Positions 15,344 to 24,132 of a stretch of 64,000 nucleotides of DNA are shown piece after piece; positions within the stretch are counted from its first letter, which is position 1, and every line of letters begins with the position of its first letter. The stretch covers positions 124,001 to 188,000 of the forward strand of contig NZ_LQPS01000054.1 of NCBI RefSeq assembly GCF_002101885.1, given 5' to 3'. A model generated the notes under the pieces. That model saw only the letters and a list, made by a program, of their open reading frames with translations. It was not told where the DNA came from and searched no databases. A program made the translations under genes and the position numbers. This DNA comes from Mycolicibacter senuensis. Lineage in GTDB: Bacteria; Actinomycetota; Actinomycetes; Mycobacteriales; Mycobacteriaceae.

Positions 15344-16297
15344 TCAGTTGGCGTGCAGGTCCTCGTTGAGCGCGATGCCCTGACCGTCGCGGGCGACGAC
15401 CTCGACCGCCCCGGTTGACGAATTGCGCCGGAACAACAGGTTGTTGCCGCCGGCCAGCTCGCGGGCCTTGACCGTGGTGCCGTCGGGCATGGCGACCTTG
15501 GTGCCGGCGGTGACATAGAGGCCGGCCTCGATCACACAGTCGTCACCCAGCGGGATGCCCAGGCCGGAGTTCGCGCCCAGCAGGCAGCGCTGGCCGATCG
15601 AAATCACCTGGGTGCCACCGCCGGACAGGGTTCCCATGATCGACGCACCGCCGCCGACGTCGGAGCCGTCGCCGACCACCACGCCCGCCGAGATACGGCC
15701 CTCCACCATCGAGGTGCCCAGCGTGCCGGCGTTGAAGTTGACGAACCCCTCGTGCATCACCGTGGTGCCCGACGCCAGGTGCGCGCCCAGGCGTACCCGG
15801 TCGGCGTCGGCGATGCGCACCCCGGACGGCAGCACGTAGTCGACCATCCGCGGGAACTTGTCCACGCCGTAGACGGCGACCGGACCGCGGCGGCGCAGCC
15901 GGGCTCGCACCGACTCGAAACCCTCGACCGAGCAGGGACCGTGATTGGTCCACACCACGTTGGTCAGCACACCGAACAACCCGTCGGCGTTGAGTCCGTG
16001 TGGCGCCACCAGCCGGTGCGACAGCAGATGCAGCCGCAGGTAGGCGTCGTAGGCGTCGACGGCCTTGTCCGCCAGTGAACCGATCACGGTGCGCACCGCC
16101 ACCGTCTCGGTGCCGCGGTCCTCGTCGGCGCCGACCAGCTCAAAGAGGTGAGCCAGATCGGCGGGCACGTCGGCAGCCGCCAAGCGAGTGGTGCCCGGGT
16201 CACCCGAGCCGTCCAACTCCGGTGCGGGAAACCAGGTGTCGAGAACCGATCCGTCTGCGGCCAGCGTCGCGACGCCGACGCCCGAAGCTCCAGTCAC
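15344..16297 (-). CDS. dapD: tetrahydrodipicolinate N-succinyltransferase DapD
   Basis: The 317-residue length equals M. tuberculosis DapD (Rv1201c), and the sequence matches it along most of its length as recalled. The C-terminal half is a left-handed beta-helix of hexapeptide repeats (for example GRISAGVVVGDGSDVGGG). The enzyme transfers succinyl from succinyl-CoA to tetrahydrodipicolinate in the lysine and meso-diaminopimelate pathway, needed for peptidoglycan. GTG 16297 is chosen because it gives the homologue length and follows a -10 box by 7 nt. It is divergent from dapE, a later enzyme of the same pathway. Confidence 0.96.
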   Translation of the reverse strand: MTGASGVGVATLAADGSVLDTWFPAPELDGSGDPGTTRLAAADVPADLAHLFELVGADEDRGTETVAVRTVIGSLADKAVDAYDAYLRLHLLSHRLVAPHGLNADGLFGVLTNVVWTNHGPCSVEGFESVRARLRRRGPVAVYGVDKFPRMVDYVLPSGVRIADADRVRLGAHLASGTTVMHEGFVNFNAGTLGTSMVEGRISAGVVVGDGSDVGGGASIMGTLSGGGTQVISIGQRCLLGANSGLGIPLGDDCVIEAGLYVTAGTKVAMPDGTTVKARELAGGNNLLFRRNSSTGAVEVVARDGQGIALNEDLHAN

Positions 16298-16304
16298 GCC
16301 GGTC

Positions 16305-16326
16305 AGGCTACCCGGCCCGCTACGCT
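16305..16326. promoter_or_regulatory. back-to-back leaderless promoters of dapD and dapE
   Basis: On the minus strand TAGCCT (complement of 16305-16310) ends 7 nt before the dapD GTG. On the plus strand TACGCT (16321-16326) ends 6 nt before the dapE GTG at 16333. Only 10 bp separate the two -10 boxes, so each promoter's upstream region overlaps the other gene's core promoter and the other start. Confidence 0.6.
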
Positions 16327-16332
16327 GGGGCC

Positions 16333-17409
16333 GTGCTGGACCTGCACTCCGACCCGATTGCGCTGACCGCGGCGCTGGTCGACATCCCCAGTGAATCGCG
16401 GCACGAGGCACGCATCGCCGACGAGGTGGAGGCCGCGCTGCGGGCCCAAACCTCGGGCTTCGAGATCATCCGCGACGGCGCCGCGGTGCTGGCCCGCACC
16501 CGGCTGGGCCGGCCGACCCGGGTGCTGCTGGCCGGCCACCTGGACACCGTCCCGGCGGCCGGCAATCTGCCCAGCCGCCGCACCACCGGGGCCGAAGGCG
16601 ACGTGCTGCACGGCTGCGGCACCGTCGACATGAAATCCGGCGACGCTGTCTTCCTGCACCTGGCGGCCACCATCGCCGAACCGGCTCACGATTTGACCTG
16701 CGTCTTCTATGACTGCGAGGAGATCGACGCGGCCGCCAACGGGTTGAACCGCATCGAACGCAACCTGCCGGACTGGCTGGTGGCCGACCTCGCCATCCTC
16801 GGTGAGCCCACCGGCGGCTTCATCGAGGCCGGCTGTCAGGGCACCTTGCGGGTCGTCATAACCGCCGGCGGCACCCGGGCGCATTCGGCGCGGTCCTGGC
16901 TGGGCGACAACGCCATCCACAAACTGGGGGCGGTGCTCGACCGGCTCGCCGCCTACCGGCCGCGCAGCGTCGACATCGACGGCTGCGTCTACCGCGAGGG
17001 GCTCTCGGCGGTGCGTATCGACGGCGGGGTGGCCGGCAACGTGATCCCCGACGCCGCCAGTGTCACGGTGAACTTCCGCTTCGCGCCGGACCGCTCGCCC
17101 GAGCAGGCGCTGACCCATGTCCGGGAGGTGTTCGACGGGCTCGACATCGCGATCGAACAGACCGACGTCGCCGCCGGCGCCCTGCCCGGGCTCACCGCCC
17201 CCGCGGCGGCCGCCTTGGTGGCCGCGGCCGACGGGCAGGTGCGGGCCAAGTACGGCTGGACCGACGTCTCGCGGTTCGCCGCCCGCGGCGTTCCCGCGGT
17301 CAACTACGGGCCCGGCGACCCCAACCTGGCCCACTGCGTCGACGAGCGGGTCCCGGTCGCCCAGATCAGCGCGGTAACCGATCTGCTGCGGCGGTTCCTC
17401 ACGGGTTAG
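16333..17409 (+). CDS. dapE: succinyl-diaminopimelate desuccinylase DapE
   Basis: The 358-residue M20 metallopeptidase matches M. tuberculosis DapE (Rv1202). Zinc-site motifs are AGHLDTVP, CGTVDMKSGD and the catalytic Glu pair in YDCEEID. It removes succinate from N-succinyl-L,L-diaminopimelate, after DapD and DapC, to give L,L-DAP for lysine and peptidoglycan. The frame is open farther upstream, but that part is antisense to dapD; GTG 16333 fits both homology and the -10 box. The 3' end overlaps the converging ATPase gene by 11 bp. Confidence 0.96.
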   Translation: MLDLHSDPIALTAALVDIPSESRHEARIADEVEAALRAQTSGFEIIRDGAAVLARTRLGRPTRVLLAGHLDTVPAAGNLPSRRTTGAEGDVLHGCGTVDMKSGDAVFLHLAATIAEPAHDLTCVFYDCEEIDAAANGLNRIERNLPDWLVADLAILGEPTGGFIEAGCQGTLRVVITAGGTRAHSARSWLGDNAIHKLGAVLDRLAAYRPRSVDIDGCVYREGLSAVRIDGGVAGNVIPDAASVTVNFRFAPDRSPEQALTHVREVFDGLDIAIEQTDVAAGALPGLTAPAAAALVAAADGQVRAKYGWTDVSRFAARGVPAVNYGPGDPNLAHCVDERVPVAQISAVTDLLRRFLTG

Positions 17410-19462
17410 CCCGGGCCGCGGCCAGCGCGGTCCGGCCGAACGCGCAGTCGACCTCGTCGCACAGCCGGGCCAGCGGGTCGAAGGCCCGGGCATCACCGAG
17501 CTGGACCGCCACCTGCCAGGCCTGCAGCGCCACCGCGAACTGTCCGCTGCGCTCGGCCATCCGGGCGGCGTCACGGGCAGCGGTGACCGCGCCGTGTCGG
17601 TCGCGCATCCCGGCCCGCTGCCAGGCGCGCGCCATGCCCAACTCCGGGGCGAACAGCGCCGACTTGGTTCCATGCCGGGACTCCGCGCGGCTCAACGCTT
17701 TCGCCGCTCCGGCGATGTCGGACTGCCGCGCCAGGGCGGTGGCCAGCAGGGTCAGCGACAGCGGACCCCACGAATACCCGGTCCGCTCCAGGGTCGCCGC
17801 GGCCGGTGCCAGCAGCTCGGCCGCGGCGTCGAATTCGCCTGCCGCGATCAGCACCTGCGCCACCAGCACCTCGCCGATCGCCCGTCCGGGCTGGGCCAGC
17901 TCGGCGAAATCGGTGAACTGCCGGGCGGTTTCGTGTGCCTCGGTGAGCCGGCCCGTCATCAGCAGCACGGTGATCTCGGCCAGCCCGATGGTGAACCGCA
18001 GCAGGCCGGGATGTTCGGCGTCGGTTGCGCGGCGCGCCGGCGGCCCGACGTCGTCGAACCGGCCGGCCCGCGCCGCGCACAGTGCCGCGGCGCTGCCCGC
18101 CCAGGCCACCGCCATGTCGTCGGCGGCCGGATCGGCCAGCACCGCGGCTGCGGCCTCGGCGGCGCGGCCCAGGTTGCCGGCGTTCATCGCGAAGGTTGCA
18201 CCGAGTGCGTCCAACGTGATGCGCGGGCCCGCCCCGGTAACCCGTCCGCGGGTGGCGGCCAAGAACGCGGTGGCGCGTTCGGGCTCGCCCAGCATGAAGA
18301 ACTGGTTGGCGGCCCGCGGCAGCGCCCAGGCCATCAACTCCGGTTCGGTCAACCCGGCCGGGTCGACCGCGGACAGCACCGCGTCGGCGTCTCGCCCGCG
18401 GCCCTGCCAGCCCAACGCGTGAGCCAGCGCCAGCCGGGCCGGTAGGGCCCCGGACCGGTCGAGGGCACTGCGGGCCAGCCGCTCACCCAGCTCCAGATCC
18501 CCCAGTCGCAGCGCCTGCTGCGCGGCGCCCAGCAGCTCCGCGACGGGCTGCGGCGCGTCACTGTCGGCGGCCAGCGCCGCCAGCCGCAACTGTTCGCCGA
18601 CGTGCTCGCACGGCCGGTCCGACAGCACTGCGATCGCCTCGGTGCGCAACCGGCGGGCGGCTTCGCCCTCCGGGCCGCCCAGTGCATCGCGGGCCCGCTC
18701 GCCGAACAGCGGGTGGGCGGTGTAGACCACCGGGTCCGGGCCGTGACCGCCGCGGCTGCGGATCTCGACCGCGCCGAGTTCTTCGGCCTGGCCGACGGCG
18801 TCGGCGCCGGTGAGCCGGATCAGATCGGCCAGCGGCAGCGGCTCGATGACCGCCAGGTAGTCCAGCACCGCGCGCGCGGCGGCCGGTAACCCGGCCACGA
18901 AGGCTTCGATATCAGCGACGTCGTGGCCGGCTTGGGTCGCCCCGTCCGGTGCCGCGATGTCGATGCGGGCCAGCAACTCGTCGCCCCACAGCGCGGCGAC
19001 GGGCGGGGCGGCAACCGGCGCCGCGTCGGCGCACCCGGTGATGATCATGCGGGCCGCGCCGGTCAGCGCCAGCTGGTAGACCAGCGTCGCCGAGAGGATG
19101 TCGAGCTGATGTGCGTCGTCGACCACCAGCAGCAGCTCGCCGCCGTCCCGATCCTCCTCGGCTAGCGATTCGCGTGCCGCCCGCAGCAGCGCGGCGGGCT
19201 TGCCGATGTCGGAGACCCGGATCAGATGGGTCAGGGCGCCGAACGGCACCGTGCGCTCGGCGGGGGTGCCGATCACCCAGCGGACGCGGGTCGCCGGGTG
19301 CCGGCGGGCGCGGTCCTCGGCGGCGAGCCGGGCCAGGGTGGACTTGCCGCAGCCGTCGGGGCCGAGCACGACCGCACCCGCGCGGACCCCGTCTGCGTCG
19401 AGCGCTTCGGTGAGCCGGTGCAGGGCGGCCGCATGCTCGGGGACGTTCCACCGGATCGGCAT
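17399..19462 (-). CDS. large P-loop ATPase with helical-repeat tail (Rv1204c-like)
   Basis: The 687-residue protein begins with an AAA/STAND-type ATPase: Walker A GPDGCGKST (about 34-42) and Walker B LLLVVDDAH. From about residue 290 on, it is an Ala/Leu-rich series of helical pairs resembling TPR-like repeats. This is the layout of MalT/LuxR-type signal ATPases, but no LuxR helix-turn-helix is visible at the C-terminus, which ends with CAFGRTALAAARANP. It may act through protein partners instead of DNA. M. tuberculosis has Rv1203c and Rv1204c at this place. ATG 19462 follows a TAAAAT -10 box by 7 nt. Function is unknown. Confidence 0.8.
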   Translation of the reverse strand: MPIRWNVPEHAAALHRLTEALDADGVRAGAVVLGPDGCGKSTLARLAAEDRARRHPATRVRWVIGTPAERTVPFGALTHLIRVSDIGKPAALLRAARESLAEEDRDGGELLLVVDDAHQLDILSATLVYQLALTGAARMIITGCADAAPVAAPPVAALWGDELLARIDIAAPDGATQAGHDVADIEAFVAGLPAAARAVLDYLAVIEPLPLADLIRLTGADAVGQAEELGAVEIRSRGGHGPDPVVYTAHPLFGERARDALGGPEGEAARRLRTEAIAVLSDRPCEHVGEQLRLAALAADSDAPQPVAELLGAAQQALRLGDLELGERLARSALDRSGALPARLALAHALGWQGRGRDADAVLSAVDPAGLTEPELMAWALPRAANQFFMLGEPERATAFLAATRGRVTGAGPRITLDALGATFAMNAGNLGRAAEAAAAVLADPAADDMAVAWAGSAAALCAARAGRFDDVGPPARRATDAEHPGLLRFTIGLAEITVLLMTGRLTEAHETARQFTDFAELAQPGRAIGEVLVAQVLIAAGEFDAAAELLAPAAATLERTGYSWGPLSLTLLATALARQSDIAGAAKALSRAESRHGTKSALFAPELGMARAWQRAGMRDRHGAVTAARDAARMAERSGQFAVALQAWQVAVQLGDARAFDPLARLCDEVDCAFGRTALAAARANP

Positions 19463-19469
19463 CGCGGAG

Positions 19470-19502
19470 ATTTTACGGTCTGAGCTACCCGCCGGATAGC
19501 CT
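19470..19502. promoter_or_regulatory. divergent leaderless promoters of the ATPase and LOG genes
   Basis: On the minus strand TAAAAT (complement of 19470-19475) ends 7 nt before the ATPase ATG. On the plus strand TAGCCT (19497-19502) ends 7 nt before the LOG GTG at 19510. Both genes lack a ribosome-binding site. Confidence 0.6.
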
Positions 19503-19509
19503 TTCGGGT

Positions 19510-20073
19510 GTGCAGGGCAGCGAATGGGCGGTGTGCGTCTACTGTGCGTCCGGCCCGACCGACCCGGCGCTGCTGGCTCTGGCCGCCAAGGTCGGCGCAG
19601 CGATCGCGCAACGGGGCTGGACGCTGGTGTGGGGCGGCGGCAACATCTCGGCGATGGGCGCACTGGCGGTGGCCGTCCGCCAGCACGGTGGCCGGACCGT
19701 CGGGGTGATCCCCAAGGCGTTGCTGCACCGCGAGGTGGCCGACGTCGAATCCGACGAGCTGATCGTCACCGACACCATGCGCGAGCGCAAACAGGTCATG
19801 GACGAACGCGCGGACGCGTTCCTGACCCTGCCCGGCGGGATCGGCACGCTCGAGGAACTGTTCGAGACGTGGACCGGCCGGTATCTGGGACTGCACGACA
19901 AACCGGTCGTGCTGCTCGATCCCGACGGCCACTACGCGGGGCTGTGGGCCTGGATGGCGGGGCTGCTCGACGCCGGATTCGTGTCGCAGCGCGCGATGGA
20001 CCGACTGCTGGTGGTCGACGAACTCGAGACGGCACTGGACGCCTGCGCACCCGGTACTGCCGGTACCGATTAA
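19510..20073 (+). CDS. LOG family protein (cytokinin riboside 5'-monophosphate phosphoribohydrolase type)
   Basis: The 187-residue product has the LOG signatures MRERKQ and PGGIGTLEEL and the early SGP loop. LOG enzymes hydrolyse N6-modified AMP (or AMP) to the free base and ribose 5-phosphate. It corresponds to Rv1205 of M. tuberculosis, which is known as a cytokinin-producing enzyme and a target of the Pup-proteasome system. The GTG start is directly behind a -10 box, so the mRNA is probably leaderless. It is divergent from the ATPase gene and followed by fadD6 after 41 bp. Confidence 0.92.
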   Translation: MQGSEWAVCVYCASGPTDPALLALAAKVGAAIAQRGWTLVWGGGNISAMGALAVAVRQHGGRTVGVIPKALLHREVADVESDELIVTDTMRERKQVMDERADAFLTLPGGIGTLEELFETWTGRYLGLHDKPVVLLDPDGHYAGLWAWMAGLLDAGFVSQRAMDRLLVVDELETALDACAPGTAGTD

Positions 20074-20114
20074 GCTGGGCTGTCTTCAGCACCTGCCGAC
20101 CCCGAGGGGATAGC

Positions 20115-21896
20115 GTGTCCGATCACAATTCCGGGGCCCGCATCGGGCTGACCGACATCGCGACTCGGCTGCCGGTGCTCGTCGCCGACATGCCGGCGAT
20201 GCTGCGCGGGATGCGGACCGGCCTGCTGGCCCGACCCACTTCCACGGCGTCGATCGGCAAGGTCTTCCAGGACCGCGCCGCCAAGCACGCCGACCGCGTC
20301 TTCATCCGGTTCGGTGAGCAGCAGCTGACCTACCGGGAGGCCAACGCGACCGTCAACCGCTTTGCCGCGGTATTGGCCGCTCGCGGCGTCGGCCACGGCG
20401 ACGTCGTCGGAGTGATGCTGCGCAACTCGCCCAATGCGGTGCTGATGATGCTGGCCGTCGTCAAATGCGGCGCGGTCGCCGGGATGGTCAACTACCACCA
20501 GCGCGGTGACGTGCTGGCCCACAGCCTGGGCCTGCTGGAGGCCAAATTGCTGGTCGCCGAGTCGGATCTGGTCAGCGCCGTGCACGACAGCGGCGCGACC
20601 GCCGAGCCGGTCACCATCGAGGAGTTCGAGCGGCTGGCGGCCGGCGCACCCGCCGACAACCCGGCGTCGGTCGAGGCGGTGCTGGCCAAGGACACCGCGT
20701 TCTACATCTTCACCTCCGGCACCACCGGCTATCCCAAGGCCAGTGTGATGACCCATTACCGGTGGCTGCGGGCGCTGGCCACCTTCGGCGGAATCGGGCT
20801 GCGGTTGCGCGGCAGCGACACGCTGTACTGCTGCCTGCCGCTGTACCACAACAACGCGCTGACGGTCGCGGTGTCCGCGGTGCTCAACTCCGGCGCGACA
20901 CTGGCGCTGGGCAAATCGTTCTCCGCCTCGCGCTTCTGGGACGAGGTCATCGCCGCCGACGCCACCGCGTTCGTCTACATCGGCGAAGTCTGCCGGTATC
21001 TGCTCAACCAGCCGGCCAAGCCGACCGACCGGGCGCACAAGGTGCGGGTGATCGCCGGCAACGGGTTGCGGCCGGAGATCTGGGACGAGTTCACCGACCG
21101 GTTCGCCATCAAGCGGGTCTGCGAGTTCTACGCCGCCAGCGAGAGCAACAGTGCGTTCCTCAACGTGTTCAACGTGCCGCGCAGCACCGGGTTGTACCCG
21201 CTGCCGCTGGCCTACGTGGAGTACGACCACGACACCGGGCAACCGGTGCGCGGCGAGGACGGCTGGGTGCGCCGGGTGCCGTCGGGGCAACCCGGGCTGC
21301 TGCTGAGCCCGGTGAACAGGCTTTCGCCGTTCGACGGCTACACCGACCCGGAGGCCAACGAGAAGAAGCTGGTGCGCAACGCCTTCCGGGACGGGGACTG
21401 CTGGTTCAACACCGGTGACCTGATGCGCCCGCAGGGCATGGGCCACGCCGCGTTCGTCGACCGGCTCGGCGACACCTTCCGGTGGAAGGGCGAGAACGTC
21501 GCCACCACCCAGGTCGAGGCCGCGTTGTCCGCCGACGAATCGGTCGAGGACTGCGCCGTCTACGGCGTCGAGGTGCCCGACACCGGTGGCCGGGCCGGGA
21601 TGGCCGCGGTCAAACTGCGCGACGGTGCGTCGTTCGACGGGGCCGGGCTGGCGGGCACCGTCTACGACCGGCTGCCGTCGTATGCGGTTCCGTTGTTCGT
21701 GCGGCTGGTGGAAACGATGGCGCACACCACCACGTTCAAGAGCCGCAAGGTGGAGTTGCGGGAGCAGGGCTACGGCGCCGGTGACGCCGGCATCGACGAC
21801 CCGCTGTACGTGCTGGCCGGTCGCGACGAGGGTTATGTGCCCTACTACGCCGAGTATCCCGGGGAAGTGGCCGCCGGGAAGCGACCGCGGGGCTGA
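20115..21896 (+). CDS. fadD6: long-chain acyl-CoA synthetase FadD6
   Basis: The 593-residue product matches FadD6 (Rv1206) along its length. It has the adenylate-forming motifs IFTSGTTGYPKAS, YAASESN, a hinge around WFNTGDLM and the DRLGDTFRWKGENV segment of FATP/ACSVL-type very-long-chain synthetases. It activates fatty acids to acyl-CoA, likely at the membrane and linked to uptake. The GTG at 20115 is preceded by GAGGGG at 5 nt and matches the homologue start; the frame is open upstream only across the LOG gene. It precedes folP2 by 67 bp. Confidence 0.95.
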   Translation: MSDHNSGARIGLTDIATRLPVLVADMPAMLRGMRTGLLARPTSTASIGKVFQDRAAKHADRVFIRFGEQQLTYREANATVNRFAAVLAARGVGHGDVVGVMLRNSPNAVLMMLAVVKCGAVAGMVNYHQRGDVLAHSLGLLEAKLLVAESDLVSAVHDSGATAEPVTIEEFERLAAGAPADNPASVEAVLAKDTAFYIFTSGTTGYPKASVMTHYRWLRALATFGGIGLRLRGSDTLYCCLPLYHNNALTVAVSAVLNSGATLALGKSFSASRFWDEVIAADATAFVYIGEVCRYLLNQPAKPTDRAHKVRVIAGNGLRPEIWDEFTDRFAIKRVCEFYAASESNSAFLNVFNVPRSTGLYPLPLAYVEYDHDTGQPVRGEDGWVRRVPSGQPGLLLSPVNRLSPFDGYTDPEANEKKLVRNAFRDGDCWFNTGDLMRPQGMGHAAFVDRLGDTFRWKGENVATTQVEAALSADESVEDCAVYGVEVPDTGGRAGMAAVKLRDGASFDGAGLAGTVYDRLPSYAVPLFVRLVETMAHTTTFKSRKVELREQGYGAGDAGIDDPLYVLAGRDEGYVPYYAEYPGEVAAGKRPRG

Positions 21897-21963
21897 GGCC
21901 GGTTTCGGCGGGTCAGGGTCGACCATCGCGTCGCCGCATCAGACCACCAGGCAACATAGAACC

Positions 21964-22839
21964 GTGCAGTCCACCCTCTGCGGTCGCCCGGTGGCGGCCG
22001 ATCGCGCGCTGATCATGGCGATCATCAACCGCACCCCGGACTCCTTCTACGACGCCGGCGCCACCTTCGACGACGAGGCGGCCAAGGCGGCGGTGCATCA
22101 GGCGGTGGCCGAGGGGGCGGACGTCATCGACATCGGCGGGGTCAAGGCCGGGCCGGGGCAGACCGTCGACGCCGACGCCGAGACCGCCCGGGTGGTTCCC
22201 TTCATCGACTGGCTGCGCGGCGCCTACCCCGACCAGCTGATCAGTGTCGACACCTGGCGCTCGGAGGTGGCCAAACGCGCCTGCGCGGCCGGCGCCGACC
22301 TGATCAACGACACCTGGGGTGGTGTCGACCCGCAGCTGCCGGCCGTCGCCGCGGAGTTCGGTGTCGGCCTGGTCTGCTCGCACACCGGCGGCGCGGCGCC
22401 GCGGACCCGCCCGTTCCGGGTGCGCTACGGCACAGGCGTGGACGGCGTGGTGGACGCGGTGATCGGCGAGGTCAGCGCGGCCGCCCAGCGGGCGGTGGCG
22501 GCCGGGGTGCCACGCGAGAAGGTGCTGATCGACCCCACCCATGATTTCGGCAAGAACACCTTCCACGGGCTAGCGTTGTTGCGACACACGGAGAGGCTGG
22601 TCGCTACCGGATGGCCGGTACTGATGGCGCTCTCCAACAAAGACTTCATCGGGGAGACTCTCGGTGTGGGTCTGACCGAACGACTGGAGGGAACGCTGGC
22701 GGCCACCGCACTGGCGGCGGCCGCCGGAGCCCGGATGTTCCGGGTGCACGAGGTCGGGCCGACCCGGCGCGTCCTGGAGATGGTGGCATCCATCCAGGGC
22801 GTGCGGGCGCCGACCCGCACAGTAAGGGGACTTGCATGA
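21964..22839 (+). CDS. folP2: dihydropteroate synthase homologue FolP2
   Basis: The 291-residue TIM-barrel protein has DHPS family motifs: MAIINRTPDSFYD, DVIDIGGVKAGPG, ISVDTWR, LINDTWGG and a C-terminal TRRVLEMV region. It corresponds to Rv1207. In mycobacteria the main folate enzyme is FolP1, and FolP2 is reported not to supply normal DHPS activity, so its reaction is unsettled. The ATGA overlap with gpgS downstream suggests coupled synthesis with glucosyl-3-phosphoglycerate synthase. Both precede polymethylated polysaccharide genes in many mycobacteria, so a link to that pathway is possible. Confidence 0.92.
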   Translation: MQSTLCGRPVAADRALIMAIINRTPDSFYDAGATFDDEAAKAAVHQAVAEGADVIDIGGVKAGPGQTVDADAETARVVPFIDWLRGAYPDQLISVDTWRSEVAKRACAAGADLINDTWGGVDPQLPAVAAEFGVGLVCSHTGGAAPRTRPFRVRYGTGVDGVVDAVIGEVSAAAQRAVAAGVPREKVLIDPTHDFGKNTFHGLALLRHTERLVATGWPVLMALSNKDFIGETLGVGLTERLEGTLAATALAAAAGARMFRVHEVGPTRRVLEMVASIQGVRAPTRTVRGLA

Positions 22840-23783
22840 CCGACCTGGTCGCGGGGCTGGGTGACACCCGGCTGGCCGGGCGCACCTGGAACCGTCCGGA
22901 CTGGACGGTCGCCGAGCTGGTGGCGGCCAAGGCCGAGACCGGGCGCACCGTCTCGGTGGTGCTGCCCGCGCTGAACGAGCAGGCCACCATCGAATCGGTC
23001 ATCGACAGCATCACCCCGCTGCTCGACAACCTGGTCGACGAACTGATCGTGCTCGACTCCGGCTCCACCGACGACACCGAGATCCGGTCCATCGCCGCGG
23101 GGGCCCGCGTCGTCAGCCGCGAACAGGCCGTCCCCGAGGTGCCCCCGCAGCCCGGCAAGGGCGAAGCGCTGTGGCGCTCGCTGGCCGCGACCAGCGGCGA
23201 CATCGTGGTGTTCGTGGACTCCGACCTCATCGACCCCGACCCGATGTTCGTGCCCAACCTGGTCGGCCCACTGCTCACCGGCGACAACGTCCACCTGGTC
23301 AAGGGCTTCTACCGGCGGCCGCTGAAGGTCAACGGCACCGAGGACGCCACCGGTGGCGGCCGGGTCACCGAGTTGGTCGCCCGGCCACTGCTGACCGCGC
23401 TGCGGCCCGACCTGGGCGCCGTGCTGCAGCCGCTGGGCGGTGAGTACGCGGGCAGTCGCGAGCTGCTGGCGTCGGTGCCGTTCGCGCCCGGCTACGGCGT
23501 GGAGATCGGCCTGTTGATCGACACCTATGACCGGTTGGGCCTGGATGCGATCGCCCAGGTCAACCTGGGGGTGCGGGCGCACCGCAACCGCCCGCTGGCC
23601 GAGCTGGCCGTGATGAGCCGGCAAGTCGTGGCCACCCTGCTGTCGCGGTGCGGCGTCCCCGACTCCGGTGTCGGGCTCACCCAGTTCTTCGCCGCCGGTC
23701 CCGACGGTACCGACTACCTGCCGCGCACCACGCCGCTGTCGCTGGTGGACCGGCCGCCGATGAACACGTTGCGCCAGCGCTGA
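22836..23783 (+). CDS. gpgS: glucosyl-3-phosphoglycerate synthase GpgS
   Basis: The 315-residue GT-A glycosyltransferase (family GT81) matches Rv1208. The metal-binding DSD lies in VFVDSDLIDPDP, and the N-terminal VVLPALNEQATI segment binds the nucleotide sugar. It transfers glucose from UDP- or ADP-glucose to 3-phosphoglycerate, the first step of methylglucose lipopolysaccharide synthesis. These polysaccharides bind long fatty acyl chains, so fadD6 upstream may be functionally related. The ATG overlaps the folP2 stop (ATGA). Confidence 0.95.
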   Translation: MTDLVAGLGDTRLAGRTWNRPDWTVAELVAAKAETGRTVSVVLPALNEQATIESVIDSITPLLDNLVDELIVLDSGSTDDTEIRSIAAGARVVSREQAVPEVPPQPGKGEALWRSLAATSGDIVVFVDSDLIDPDPMFVPNLVGPLLTGDNVHLVKGFYRRPLKVNGTEDATGGGRVTELVARPLLTALRPDLGAVLQPLGGEYAGSRELLASVPFAPGYGVEIGLLIDTYDRLGLDAIAQVNLGVRAHRNRPLAELAVMSRQVVATLLSRCGVPDSGVGLTQFFAAGPDGTDYLPRTTPLSLVDRPPMNTLRQR

Positions 23784-23820
23784 ACACACGCGTGCGGTCG
23801 AATGAGGCACTATCGATCCC

Positions 23821-24132
23821 GTGACACTGGTGTTGCTGTATCTCGTGGTGCTCGTCCTGATCGCGCTGCTGCTGTTCGGGGTGGCCAGCGTGCTGTTCGG
23901 CCGGGGTGAGCAGCTGCCGCCGCTGCCCCGGGCGACGACGGCGACCATGCTGCCGGCCTCCGGGGTCACCGGCGCCGACGTCGAGGCGGTGAAGTTCTCC
24001 CAGGTGCTGCGCGGCTACCACACCGGCGAGGTCGACTGGGTGCTGGAGCGCCTCGGCGCAGAACTCGACCAACTGCGCGGGCAGCTCGCCGCGGCACAGG
24101 CGCTCGCCGCGGACCCGTCGGGGCAGAATTGA
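23821..24132 (+). CDS. DivIVA-domain membrane protein (Rv1209-like)
   Basis: The 103-residue product has one N-terminal transmembrane helix (residues 3-26). A DivIVA-type segment follows, with VKFSQVLRGYHTGEVDWVLERL, read here as two motifs (VKFSQVLRGY and EVDWVLERL), then a short coiled coil. Such proteins may sense membrane curvature or interact with the Wag31 pole machinery. It corresponds to the small conserved Rv1209. The stop overlaps the tagA TTG start (TTGA), so the pair is coupled. The exact role is unknown. Confidence 0.85.
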   Translation: MTLVLLYLVVLVLIALLLFGVASVLFGRGEQLPPLPRATTATMLPASGVTGADVEAVKFSQVLRGYHTGEVDWVLERLGAELDQLRGQLAAAQALAADPSGQN

